Positions 47,580-55,544 of a DNA stretch of 64,000 bases are shown one piece after another; positions within the stretch are counted from its first letter, which is position 1, and every line of letters begins with the position of its first letter. Origin of the DNA: Terriglobus sp. RCC_193 (GTDB lineage: Bacteria; Acidobacteriota; Terriglobia; Terriglobales; Acidobacteriaceae); contig NZ_JBFUPK010000001.1 in assembly GCF_041355105.1 (NCBI RefSeq), positions 1,364,001 through 1,428,000 on the forward strand, read 5' to 3'. The notes under the pieces were generated by a model. It was given only the letters and a program-made list of their open reading frames with translations, ran no database searches and had not been told where the DNA came from. Position numbers and translations under genes: made by a program.

Positions 47580-48869
47580 TCAGGTGCTGCGTACAGGGCT
47601 GGTGTGCGGTGTACGCCAGCCGTGTTCGTCGCCGAGTGTGCAGCGATCCATGACGCCCCATGCAGTGAGTTGTGTGATCCAATGCGCGTTTGCGATGACT
47701 TTGAAACCCAGCATGTCGCAGGCGGTGATGAATGCCGTCCACTGCACGGCGTTGGGGACACCGCCGGGTGATTCGACGCCGACGATGTGGTCGCGATCAA
47801 AGCCAGGGATGAAGGCGATGATGTGATCGTCGATACCGCTGATGAAGGGGCGTCCGGCTTCGTCGCTGTGGTGGATAACATCACGACAGTAACGGCTGCC
47901 ACCATTGAGTTGCGACTGGACGAGCGAGTTGATGAGTTGGCCAATGGTGTGGACACGGTTGCTGATGTTGCCCAGACGCATATCTTCAAAAGCGACGGTC
48001 TGATCGTTCATGGCAGCGGCGGTGCGGGACATGCCTGCGATGCGGCGATCTTCGCCGAGCGGGTCATACGCAGAGACAGGGCCGAGGCCGAGGCGTGAGC
48101 GATACACCTGCGGAAGCGCGTGGATGCCGTGAAGCTGTTTGGCGGGCCAGACACCGAAGAGATCGTAGTCACCCGTGCAGCAGTTTTTGTAATGGCCGAG
48201 GGGGTAGGGCGGATAGGGATTGACGAGGGAGAGTAGCGGCTTGAGTTCGTTGCCCTGAAGCAGTGTGCTCCAGTTGCCGAACTTCCATGAAACGGTCTGC
48301 CGAGAGAGCGTTTCGTTGGTGTAGTAGAGGGCGAAGACCGTGTCGCCGAAACGCTCTTCCTTGCGCAGCACGTAGTCAAAACGTACGGGCGTGAGGACTG
48401 TCCCGATCCAGGTGCCGGGAACCACTTCTACCGCGTCGATGCGTGCACCGGCATTTTCCGGGTCGTTCCAGGTGCGGAGTTCGTCGAAGCGCGCCTGGGT
48501 GAGGCAAATCTGTTCTGTGGACGCACGCCAGCGGCCAGTGCGGTCCCATTTGTCGCCGTGGAGAGCGTGGTCCACGTCTTCCTTCTGCTTCTTGTTGTAG
48601 CCCGCGCCTTTCTTGTGCAGGCGTTCATCGACGCAGATGAAGCCGGCCATGGGACCGAAGTCGCAGCTCTTGCTCTTCATGCGGAAGCCCTTGGTGTCAT
48701 AGCCGCCGGACATCAGGCCCATGCACACGCGTCCCAGTTGACGGCTGCTGATGATGCAGCGTTCCTGTCTGGCGATCTGCATGAAAATCTGCGCGTGATC
48801 CCACGGCATGCCGACAAGGTTAGCGGCGTCACGGTCGCGCTTGAGCGCGTGGAATGCGGCTGGAAGCAA
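47580..48869 (-). CDS. ExoY/edema-factor/CyaA-family adenylyl cyclase-like protein
   Basis: 429 aa, no signal peptide. Blocks match the toxin class II cyclase family in order. MPWDHAQIFMQIARQ and IISSRQLGRV (Arg43) come first. GYDTKGFRMKSKSCDFGPMA follows, with Lys60 and Lys67 at the ATP-phosphate positions (K81 and K88 of ExoY), then AGFICVDERLHKK. GDYDLFGVWP carries Asp234 and Asp236, the metal-binding pair. FEDMRLGNI comes next, then VIHHSDEAGRP with His333/His334 at the catalytic-His block. The position that holds the ribose-orienting Asn in ExoY (HHSDDAGN) is Arg340 here, so activity is uncertain. The TTG start has GGAGA upstream, and the N-terminal helix still aligns with the family. 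Intracellular unless exported by a system outside the window. Confidence 0.75.
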   Translation of the reverse strand: MLPAAFHALKRDRDAANLVGMPWDHAQIFMQIARQERCIISSRQLGRVCMGLMSGGYDTKGFRMKSKSCDFGPMAGFICVDERLHKKGAGYNKKQKEDVDHALHGDKWDRTGRWRASTEQICLTQARFDELRTWNDPENAGARIDAVEVVPGTWIGTVLTPVRFDYVLRKEERFGDTVFALYYTNETLSRQTVSWKFGNWSTLLQGNELKPLLSLVNPYPPYPLGHYKNCCTGDYDLFGVWPAKQLHGIHALPQVYRSRLGLGPVSAYDPLGEDRRIAGMSRTAAAMNDQTVAFEDMRLGNISNRVHTIGQLINSLVQSQLNGGSRYCRDVIHHSDEAGRPFISGIDDHIIAFIPGFDRDHIVGVESPGGVPNAVQWTAFITACDMLGFKVIANAHWITQLTAWGVMDRCTLGDEHGWRTPHTSPVRST

Positions 48870-48989
48870 GGATATCTCCGGTGGAAGGGCGGACTAAGAG
48901 TATCGTGGCAATACTTTCTTTCACCAGAATTGTTTTTCCCTGAACCAGAAGAGGAAGTTTTGCGTAAGAGGAGATATAACCCCTTCCGA

Positions 48990-49781
48990 ATGGATTTCGC
49001 CATGAATGCTGGACGCTCTGCCCTTGTTGCCGCATGCATACTTTTCACCGCGCTTTGTTCTGTTCCGGTGCGCGGACAGGCTGCCGCAGCCGCGCCACAG
49101 ATAACTGCACCTGCGTTTGAAGTGGCGACGATCAAGCCAAGCGATCCGATGAAGCGGAATCGCGGATTTCATGTGAACGGCAACCGCGTGAACGTTGAGA
49201 ACCAGGATGTGACGACGCTGATCAGTGTGGCCTACTCGATCCATCCGAAACAGATTGTGAATGCTCCGGACTGGTTCAATACGGCGCGATGGGAGATTGA
49301 CGGTGTTGCAGACAAAGAGGGCAAGCTGAGTGTGCCTGATGTCCAGTTGATGCTGCAGAAATTACTGGCGGATCGATTTGGGCTGAAGTTCAAGCGTGAG
49401 CAGCGCGAGATTCCGGTGTATGCATTGACCGTGGCCAAGGGTGGGCCGAAGCTGGAAAAGAGTAAGTCCGATCCGAATGCTTTGCCCGATCAGCATGGGA
49501 ACGGCAAAGGCAGGATGCAGTTTCAGAACACGACGATGACGGTCTTCCTGCTGGGCATGCAGAGTGAGTTCGATCGGCCTCTGGTGGACCAGACGGGGCT
49601 GGATGGGCACTACGACTTCTCGTTACGATGGACGCCAGATGGTGTTGCGGCAGGCGATGCCGATGCGCCGCCGGGGATGTTTACGGCGATTCAGGAACAG
49701 CTTGGGTTGAAGATATTGCCCGTGAAGGCTCCGGCGAATGTGCTGGTGATTGAGAGCGCGGAGAAGCCTTCGGCGAATTGA
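48990..49781 (+). CDS. TIGR03435 family protein
   Basis: 263 aa exported protein of an acidobacterial paralogous family of unknown function. A signal peptide (NAGRSALVAACILFTALCSV to VRGQ) is followed by the family's usual blocks: FEVATIKPSDP, GNRVNVENQDVTTLISVAYS, ISVAYSIHPKQIVNAPDWFN, LQKLLADRFGLKFKREQREI, PVYALTVAKGGPKL and LVDQTGLDGHYDFSLRWTPD. The start could be 48990 or 49002; GAGGAGA lies rather far upstream. Divergent from the cyclase-like gene, 120 bp between starts. Confidence 0.9.
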   Translation: MDFAMNAGRSALVAACILFTALCSVPVRGQAAAAAPQITAPAFEVATIKPSDPMKRNRGFHVNGNRVNVENQDVTTLISVAYSIHPKQIVNAPDWFNTARWEIDGVADKEGKLSVPDVQLMLQKLLADRFGLKFKREQREIPVYALTVAKGGPKLEKSKSDPNALPDQHGNGKGRMQFQNTTMTVFLLGMQSEFDRPLVDQTGLDGHYDFSLRWTPDGVAAGDADAPPGMFTAIQEQLGLKILPVKAPANVLVIESAEKPSAN

Positions 49782-49783
49782 GG

Positions 49784-49860
49784 GATTCCCTCAGGGGCTA
49801 AAGCCCCTGCGTCGCTGCGATGGTTACGGCAGGGCTGAAGCCCTGCCCTTCCGAAAGAAG
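49784..49860 (+). repeat. Double-hairpin dispersed repeat, copy 2
   Basis: GATTCCCTC, hairpin AGGGGC-taaa-GCCCCT, spacer, TTACGGCAGGGC-tgaa-GCCCTGCC, CTTCCGAAAGA. Starts 2 bp after the TIGR03435 stop. The first stem differs in sequence from copies 1 and 3 but keeps pairing. Confidence 0.75.
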
Positions 49861-50087
49861 TTCGCGCTCTTGCGCGAATGGAGCGCCTTCGCCGCTCGGC
49901 CCAGGTTAGCTTTGCGAACCTGGGGCACCCGGTTGAAGCCCTGCCCTTTCAAAGAAGTCGCGCCCTCGGCGCGATGGAGCTTCGCTGGTTCGTGCTTTGC
50001 ACGAATACCCAGGTTAGCTTCGCGAACCTGGGGCACCCGGTTGGCGGTTGAAACTTTTGGGCAGTCGTGGCGCATGTGAATGCGTAG

Positions 50088-50115
50088 GGATTCTTCGCTT
50101 CGCTCAGAATGACGG
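50088..50115. repeat. GATTCTTCGC-CAGAATGACG hairpin repeat, copy 1
   Basis: GGGATTCTTCGCTTCGCTCA followed by GAATGACGG: arms ATTCT and AGAAT enclose GCTTCGC-type inner pairs. Recurs at 52550-52577 with one change. Confidence 0.6.
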
Positions 50116-50234
50116 CCTTGGGCGTATGAGCTTCGCTGGTTTTCCTGTTCCTATGAGACACGCCTCATCCGCAGGATTTGTTGCGGACGAGGCGTGTTGG
50201 TTGTGTCGCGTGGTGCCTTTATGTTGCTTGCTGC

Positions 50235-52277
50235 TTACGGCTTTGCTGTGTTGTTCGTGCGGTTGGCGTCCGGGATGCGCTGGTCCGGGTCGACGGTGAC
50301 AGAGGCGATCTTCTTTGTGGTGGGAAGAGCGAGGTCGTACTTCGCCTTCTGCATCCAGGTTTCCGCTGGCAGTTTGATCTTCAGGTCTGTGCCGTCTTCG
50401 TATTTGACCTGTATCCATACGGGCAGAACAAGCTGGCCGTTCTGTTCGATGGTGACCTTTGCGCCCTTGGATGGGTCGGCTGCGTCGACGTACTTCACGT
50501 CCTTCGCGGCAAGGTCGAGCGACCAGTTGTTCTCATACCAGCCGTGCCAGAAGTAGCTGAGGTCTTCCCCGCCCTCTGATTCCATCTCGCGGAAGAAGTC
50601 TGAGGGTGTGGGGTGTTTGAAGGCCCAGTCGCTGATGTATTTGCGGAAAGCACGATCGAAGACGTTGTGGCCCAGGATGTCTTCGCGCAACAGCCACAGC
50701 CCCTCTGCCGACTTGAAGTAGGTGACGGGGTGGCGATACTTTTCGCGGATGGCGTCTGCACGAGAGAGGATGGTGGGCGCCTGAGGGTCTGCGATGACCC
50801 TGGCAATCTGATCCGCGGGTGAGTCGGAGCCGGGAGCGTACTCGCCGTCACGCTTGGGCGCGTACTTACCCTTCCTGTAGTAATCCGACTCATAGATGTC
50901 GATGAAGGTGTTGAAGCCCTCGTCCATCCATGCATCGCGGCGTTCGTTGCTCTGCACGATCATGGGGAACCAGGTGTGGCCCACTTCATGCGCGGTGACG
51001 ACGAAGCTGCCCTTGCCCTTGTCGCGGATGCCGTCGAAGACCATCGACGGGTACTCCATGCCGGAAGAGAATCCGGCGACGTTGGTCATGACGGGCCATG
51101 GGTAGGGATACCAGTCGCGCGAGAAGTTTTCGACAGTGTCCTTGGTGTATTCCGTGACCATGGGCCATGCGTCAGGATCGGCGGATTCCGCGGGATAGAA
51201 GCTTTGCGAGAGGGCCGTCTTGCCTGCGGGCAGGTTGATCTTTGCGGCGTCCCACACGAAGCCCGCAGAGGCCGAGAAGACAGCATCGCGGGTGTGGTCC
51301 ATGTGGTAGTGCCATGTCAACGTGCCGTCCTGCTTCGGTCGGCTGTTGGGGTCCTTGACCTCATCGACAGAGCGGATGATGACTGTTGCATCCGAGGTGC
51401 GCGCTTTAGCGAGAAGGTCCTGCTGCTTCTTTGTCAGTACGTCTTTCTCGTTGACGAGGAGGCCGCTGCCTGCGACGAGCATGTTCGAGGGCACGGTGAC
51501 GTAGTAGTCATAGTTGCCGAACTCGGTGTAGAACTCGTTGCCGAGGTAGGGCTGCGTGTCCCATCCGCGAACATCGTCATAGACGCACATGCGCGGATAC
51601 CACTGCGCGATGTCGTAGATTTCGTAGCCATCGCGCGACTTGTCGACGGAGGTGCGGCCACCCCAGCGGCCCGGCACCTTGTAGTGGTACTTGATGTGGA
51701 TTTTGATCTGACCACTGTGAGCGAGCGGCTTGGGCAGATCAATGCGCGCGCGGGTGTCGCTGACGATGTAGGTTGCCTTCTCAGGCTTTGCGCCCTTGGT
51801 GGTGGCGATGAGTTCTACCGACTCAAAGACAGTACCTTCGGTGAACTGATCAGCAGGTGCGCGGCGGCTGCCACCCGCGAAGCTGCGTGCGCGTGCGTCG
51901 AGGCGATAGGTGTTCTGTTCCACCTGCAGCCACAGGCTGTTCAGCGTGTCCGGCGAGTTGTTGGTGTAGGTGATGGTCTCGTCGTTCGTGAGGGTCTGCG
52001 TGGCCGTGTCGATGCTGGCGTGCATCTCGTAGTCCGCCTGGTTCTGCCAGTAGTTGGGACCGGGTGCGCCGTTGCCGCTGCGGTAGATGTTGGCCGTCTG
52101 CGGCATGGTGAAGGGCGCGAAGGTCTTCAGCGGATCGTAGGTAGCGGATGGGCCGCCGGTGTCAGGCAGTTGCGGACGACGCTGCTGGCCTTCGGGCGGT
52201 TGGGCAAGGGCAAATGTGGCAGTGAGGGCGACGGCGGCAGCAACAAAGCTGCGACGCATGGCACGGGTGTGCTGCAT
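50235..52277 (-). CDS. M1-family (aminopeptidase N-like) metallopeptidase
   Basis: 680 aa exported peptidase. Signal peptide (MRRSFVAAAVALTATFALAQ), N-terminal beta domain (about 90-330), catalytic gluzincin domain with zinc motif TAHEVGHTWFP and downstream Glu in WMDEGFNTF. The exopeptidase motif GAMEN appears as GMEYP, so a true aminopeptidase role is less sure. The ATG at 52277 is preceded by CAGGAG, and the longer frame upstream runs through repeats. Common as an outer-envelope M1 paralogue in Acidobacteria. Substrate unknown. Confidence 0.9.
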   Translation of the reverse strand: MQHTRAMRRSFVAAAVALTATFALAQPPEGQQRRPQLPDTGGPSATYDPLKTFAPFTMPQTANIYRSGNGAPGPNYWQNQADYEMHASIDTATQTLTNDETITYTNNSPDTLNSLWLQVEQNTYRLDARARSFAGGSRRAPADQFTEGTVFESVELIATTKGAKPEKATYIVSDTRARIDLPKPLAHSGQIKIHIKYHYKVPGRWGGRTSVDKSRDGYEIYDIAQWYPRMCVYDDVRGWDTQPYLGNEFYTEFGNYDYYVTVPSNMLVAGSGLLVNEKDVLTKKQQDLLAKARTSDATVIIRSVDEVKDPNSRPKQDGTLTWHYHMDHTRDAVFSASAGFVWDAAKINLPAGKTALSQSFYPAESADPDAWPMVTEYTKDTVENFSRDWYPYPWPVMTNVAGFSSGMEYPSMVFDGIRDKGKGSFVVTAHEVGHTWFPMIVQSNERRDAWMDEGFNTFIDIYESDYYRKGKYAPKRDGEYAPGSDSPADQIARVIADPQAPTILSRADAIREKYRHPVTYFKSAEGLWLLREDILGHNVFDRAFRKYISDWAFKHPTPSDFFREMESEGGEDLSYFWHGWYENNWSLDLAAKDVKYVDAADPSKGAKVTIEQNGQLVLPVWIQVKYEDGTDLKIKLPAETWMQKAKYDLALPTTKKIASVTVDPDQRIPDANRTNNTAKP

Positions 52278-52380
52278 GACTGGACTGCTCCTGAACAAGT
52301 GTGGCTCTATCAGAACAGCTTGCAGCACGTGCGGCAAGAAGGATGTTGCGGTTTTCATGGGGTGTCGTGGGATTACGTGA

Positions 52381-52456
52381 CATTCCCTCAGCGGCTGCAG
52401 CCGCTTGTTTTTCACCGGGATTTACGGCAGGGCTGAAACCCTGCCCTTCCGAAAGA
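52381..52456 (+). repeat. Double-hairpin dispersed repeat, copy 3
   Basis: CATTCCCTC, hairpin AGCGGC-tgca-GCCGCT, spacer, TTTACGGCAGGGC-tgaa-aCCCTGCC, CTTCCGAAAGA. Nearly the same as copy 1 in the opposite orientation. Confidence 0.75.
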
Positions 52457-52549
52457 CGCACTTCGTGCGTATGAGCTTCGCTTTGCGAAGCTGGCTGTTT
52501 GGATTTGTGGCTGGAAGGGTCTGAGGGAATGGGCTTGGGAGGAATCGTT

Positions 52550-52577
52550 GGGATTCTTCGCTGCGCTCAGAATGACG
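52550..52577. repeat. GATTCTTCGC-CAGAATGACG hairpin repeat, copy 2
   Basis: GGGATTCTTCGCTGCGCTCA followed by GAATGACG; differs from the 50.1-kb copy by T to G in the loop-proximal part. Both are followed by GTATGAGCTTCGCTGG. Confidence 0.6.
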
Positions 52578-52591
52578 TGCTCTGCACGTAT

Positions 52592-52706
52592 GAGCTTCGC
52601 TGGTGTCCCCTAAGGACGCTGGTATCCCCCTAAGGACGTTGGTGTTCGCTAAAGAACGCTGATGTTCTCTTAAGACGCTGGTGTTCCCTCAAGGCGCTGG
52701 TGGTTC
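52592..52706 (+). repeat. Imperfect tandem repeat of 18-20 bp, about six units
   Basis: Consensus TAAGGACGCTGGTGTTCCC: units begin at 52592 (partial), 52611, 52631, 52650, 52670 and 52689. Unit lengths of 18-20 with scattered changes are not codon-sized, so this is not a coding repeat. Confidence 0.65.
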
Positions 52707-52771
52707 AGAAAGATAGGTTTGCTAACTACGCGTGAAGAAGTGGCAACCGGAATTTCAGGCAGCAACAACCT

Positions 52772-53776
52772 TTACGCAGCGACGGTGGCTTCGATGAGTT
52801 CCGGGGCGGCTTCGCGGGGTTTCTGCTCGTCGTATGGCACCAGTGGAAGGTCGGCGTCGCGCCAGCCTTCAAAACCGCCGCGCAGCGGACGCACGCGGTG
52901 TACACCGAGACGCTGGAGGCGCTTGGCCAGTGTGGCGGACGTCTCGTCGTTCGGGCAGGTGCAGTACAGAACCACGTCCGTGTCGCGTGGCAACAGGTGG
53001 CAGTGCTTCTCCAACTCCGTGGGGCTGATGCGCAGAGCGCCGGGTAGCACACGCGGGTCTGGAAGGTAATCGAGCGGATGGCGCAGGTCCACGATGAACG
53101 GCTGCTTTGCATCTCCGGCTTCCGCCATGTTCATGAGGTTTTTCAGCTCAGTTACGGTGATGGCGGAGTTCTGCAGGTCGCGCAGGAACTGCCGCTGCGA
53201 CCAGATGCGACGCGCCACGAACCCAAGGACCACCAGCACAAACAGCAGCACACCAAAACGCGTGAGCAGATGGATGAGCATCGTATGCCTTTCCGCAAAG
53301 TCGCCGATGAAGCGTCCACCGAAGACATATGCCGCTGCCCAGATGGCCGATCCCATAAGGTCATAAGCTACGAACCGAACAAAGGGCATACCCGTTTGCC
53401 CGGCGATGGGCGGCGCTACCGTGGAAAGGCCGGGGATGAACTTGGCGAAGAGCAGGGTGGTGGCTCCGTGGCGATTGAAGGAGCCCTCAGTCTTCTTCAC
53501 ACACGTGGACGCTTCCAGGGACATGCGGCACACGAGTTTGACCACGCGGCTGCCGTAGCGGACACCAAGGAAATACCAGAGGGAATCAGAAATCAGACAG
53601 GCAAGCAGAATGGATGCCATGACCGGCACAGCATGAATACGGTGCGTTGCCGTGAGGGTTCCCGCAGCCACAAGCAATGGCACCGACGGCACGGGAATGC
53701 CAAGCTGCTCCACCAGCACCCACAAGAAGAGGATGCTGTAGGCATAGTGTTCGAAAAATGCAACTGCGATCGGCAT
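52772..53776 (-). CDS. DedA-family membrane protein fused to rhodanese domain
   Basis: 334 aa. The N-terminal DedA/SNARE-associated domain (1-205) has EQLGIPVPSVPLLVAAGTLT, the FIPGLSTVAPPIAGQTGMPF block with the conserved Gly/Pro/Arg region, and four to five membrane segments. A cytosolic C-terminal rhodanese domain (about 225-325) has a catalytic Cys in DVVLYCTCPNDETSA and HRVRPLRGGFEGWRDADLPL. DedA proteins act in lipid carrier (undecaprenyl phosphate) recycling and proton-motive-force homeostasis; the fused sulphurtransferase role is unknown. Confidence 0.92.
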   Translation of the reverse strand: MPIAVAFFEHYAYSILFLWVLVEQLGIPVPSVPLLVAAGTLTATHRIHAVPVMASILLACLISDSLWYFLGVRYGSRVVKLVCRMSLEASTCVKKTEGSFNRHGATTLLFAKFIPGLSTVAPPIAGQTGMPFVRFVAYDLMGSAIWAAAYVFGGRFIGDFAERHTMLIHLLTRFGVLLFVLVVLGFVARRIWSQRQFLRDLQNSAITVTELKNLMNMAEAGDAKQPFIVDLRHPLDYLPDPRVLPGALRISPTELEKHCHLLPRDTDVVLYCTCPNDETSATLAKRLQRLGVHRVRPLRGGFEGWRDADLPLVPYDEQKPREAAPELIEATVAA

Positions 53777-53842
53777 AACCAGGGGAACCTACACTTGTAG
53801 ATGATGCAGGATCGCCTTTGGTTTCGCACAGCCCCGGAACAA

Positions 53843-53876
53843 TAAAAAACGGCTGACGCCGGGGAGCGTCAGCCGT
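53843..53876 (-). terminator. Rho-independent terminator of the SYLF gene
   Basis: 11-bp perfect stem ACGGCTGACGC with loop of 6 and GCGTCAGCCGT, followed on the minus strand by TTTTTTATT. Stands 13 bp after the SYLF stop. Confidence 0.88.
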
Positions 53877-53888
53877 GAGACGAAAAGC

Positions 53889-54593
53889 TTACTTCTTACG
53901 GGTGGCTACAAAGTATTTCGCGACGGTGCCGACGAACGGACGGGCATCGGGCGGGGTGGCAATGTTGCCATTCAGGATGGTGCTGAACGGCGTCGCCGTG
54001 CCGTAATATGTGCGCGTGTCATCCACGTTCTGCGAGAGCACCGTTCCATCCAGGTTGATGCCGGCGAAAAGGCCCTTGGAACGCGAGTAGGTGAGGAACT
54101 CCGCGTTGAGCTTCCAGTCAGTCCCCGCCTGCGCGTTGCGACCCACCGGACCGGCAGAGGCAGCGGCATCCGCGCCAATCTTGAACTTATTCTTCAGCAT
54201 CTCCTGCAAGCCATTCTGATTCATGGCGATCAGCACCAGATCCGTGGACTGGCCGCCAATCTGGAAGCCGACGCTGCCGCCCGTAAGCTGGACGAAGACC
54301 GGAGCGCTCCAGCCGTGGCCGGTTCGGCAGGTGGCCACACCCTGGCCGTATTGCGCGCCCACGATGAATGCACCCTTCTTGTAAGCAGGAATCACCACCA
54401 CACACTCGGCGCCACCAAGGATGGATACCGGAATGGATTTATCCGGTGTTGCCATAATTTCGTTGATGATGTTCTGGGAGTCGGTCAGACGCTCATTGAG
54501 CTTTGCCTTGTCGGCAGCCAGAGCAGGGATCGTGACGACAACTACCATTGCCGAACACAGTGCAGCTTTCCATCGATTGATCAAAATGTTCAC
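53889..54593 (-). CDS. SYLF (Ysc84-like) domain lipid-binding protein
   Basis: 234 aa exported protein. Signal peptide (AALCSAMVVVVTIPALAADK) and a SYLF domain (about 55-230) with CVVVIPAYKKGAFIVGAQYG, GWSAPVFVQLTGGSVGFQIG and QSTDLVLIAMNQNGLQEML; the C-terminus ends in FVGTVAKYFVATRKK. The domain binds phosphoinositides in eukaryotes. In bacteria it is an exported protein of unclear role. Single gene with its own terminator. Confidence 0.92.
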   Translation of the reverse strand: MNILINRWKAALCSAMVVVVTIPALAADKAKLNERLTDSQNIINEIMATPDKSIPVSILGGAECVVVIPAYKKGAFIVGAQYGQGVATCRTGHGWSAPVFVQLTGGSVGFQIGGQSTDLVLIAMNQNGLQEMLKNKFKIGADAAASAGPVGRNAQAGTDWKLNAEFLTYSRSKGLFAGINLDGTVLSQNVDDTRTYYGTATPFSTILNGNIATPPDARPFVGTVAKYFVATRKK

Positions 54594-54902
54594 CCTATCC
54601 GTAGCATTGTTAAACGAGACGCTACTGTCAATTCATGTAGTGGGATGAACAAGTGCGCAGGAACGTTGTCCAGAACGGCGGCGATGGGGGATCAAGCCGC
54701 GGGAGGTAAAAAATGGGGGCTGTCGATCAGGTTCTCACCCGTGCCGCCAGCCCCTCTTCTCCCAGGTCTGTGTTACGTAAAGCTAGGATGAGGTGCGCGG
54801 AAGTAATGTTCAAGTTACGGAGGACTTAAGCCCCATACGTTAATCGAAGGTACGTGGGTAAAAGCCCAGAAAACCTTTGTTCTACCGCTGTTTTTAGAGG
54901 CG
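54594..54902. other. 309-bp spacer, nothing firm
   Basis: Upstream of the SYLF gene and downstream of the LuxR-type regulator. It should hold the SYLF promoter. No repeat copy or reliable terminator seen. Confidence 0.4.
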
Positions 54903-55544
54903 TTAGAGTTCTCTGCCGATCTGCATTTCGAGAGCACGCACCGTCAGGGCAACACGGTTGGGTACACCGAACTTCTGCAGGAGACGTCCGACATGACTCT
55001 TGACCGTTTTGGTCTCGACACCAAGTGTCGCGGCGATCTCGCGATTGGCGCGGCCTGCGATGAGCAGATCAATGACTTCGCGTTCCCGAGCAGTAAGTCG
55101 AATCTCCGGCGCTCTGCCTTCCGTTGGAGCAATGGTGTCAATCAGGCTGGCGAGGACTTTGCGTGGCGCCCAGATAGAACCGTCGGCCACGACCTCAACG
55201 GCCATGGTGATCTCCCGATGGTTGGCGGTGTGGAGAAGATATCCCTTGGCGCCGCTGGCTACGACCTTCTGGATGAATCCAGGATCGCTGCGTGTGCCGA
55301 GAACGATGAGGCGCAGACCGGGGCGTGCACGACGCAGGGTGGCCATAAGAGCCGGAAGGTCATCCTCCGGCATGTCGATCAGCACCATCGTCAGGTCGTC
55401 GTCGCGGAGGGTCTCCGGCGCCGTCATGGGGATGATGTCGCAGGTCTCCTCCAGGATGGCGCGGAGGCCCTCAATGCGGAGAGCGTCGCTACTGACGACA
55501 CCAATCCGCAGTCGCCCACCCGTCGATTGCCCAGAGACGCTCAC
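54903..55544 (-). CDS. LuxR/NarL-type response regulator with atypical receiver
   Basis: 213 aa. The receiver-like domain (10-120) keeps the acceptor-position Asp57 ([11 protein letters not shown]) and Thr84. It has only one acidic residue where two are usual (VVSSDAL), and His105 in place of the conserved Lys (GAKGYLLH). The DNA-binding LuxR HTH at about 150-210 is standard ([39 protein letters not shown]). The start is read as GTG at 55544, overlapping the dcd TGA (GTGA); an ATG upstream would lie inside dcd. No kinase gene is nearby. Confidence 0.85.
   Translation of the reverse strand: MSVSGQSTGGRLRIGVVSSDALRIEGLRAILEETCDIIPMTAPETLRDDDLTMVLIDMPEDDLPALMATLRRARPGLRLIVLGTRSDPGFIQKVVASGAKGYLLHTANHREITMAVEVVADGSIWAPRKVLASLIDTIAPTEGRAPEIRLTAREREVIDLLIAGRANREIAATLGVETKTVKSHVGRLLQKFGVPNRVALTVRALEMQIGREL

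Larger units (their letters stand above)
49782..50234. other. 453-bp repeat-rich spacer
   Basis: Consists mostly of repeat modules: the double-hairpin element (49784-49860), two copies of CCCAGGTTAGC-ttcgcgaa-CCTGGGGCACC (49900-49935 and 50008-50042), and a GGGATTCTTCGC...CAGAATGACGG hairpin (50088-50115). No gene is supported. Confidence 0.6.
52278..52771. other. 494-bp repeat-rich spacer
   Basis: Upstream of the M1 peptidase gene. Contains copy 3 of the double-hairpin element, copy 2 of the GATTCTTCGC hairpin and a ~20-bp tandem array, all listed separately. No gene is supported. Confidence 0.6.

Noticed and set aside
50976-52436. 486-codon plus-strand frame
   Set aside because: Antisense to the M1 peptidase with its HEVGH motif.
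52592-52706. CRISPR array
   Set aside because: Units are contiguous and imperfect, without unique spacers, and no cas gene is in the window.
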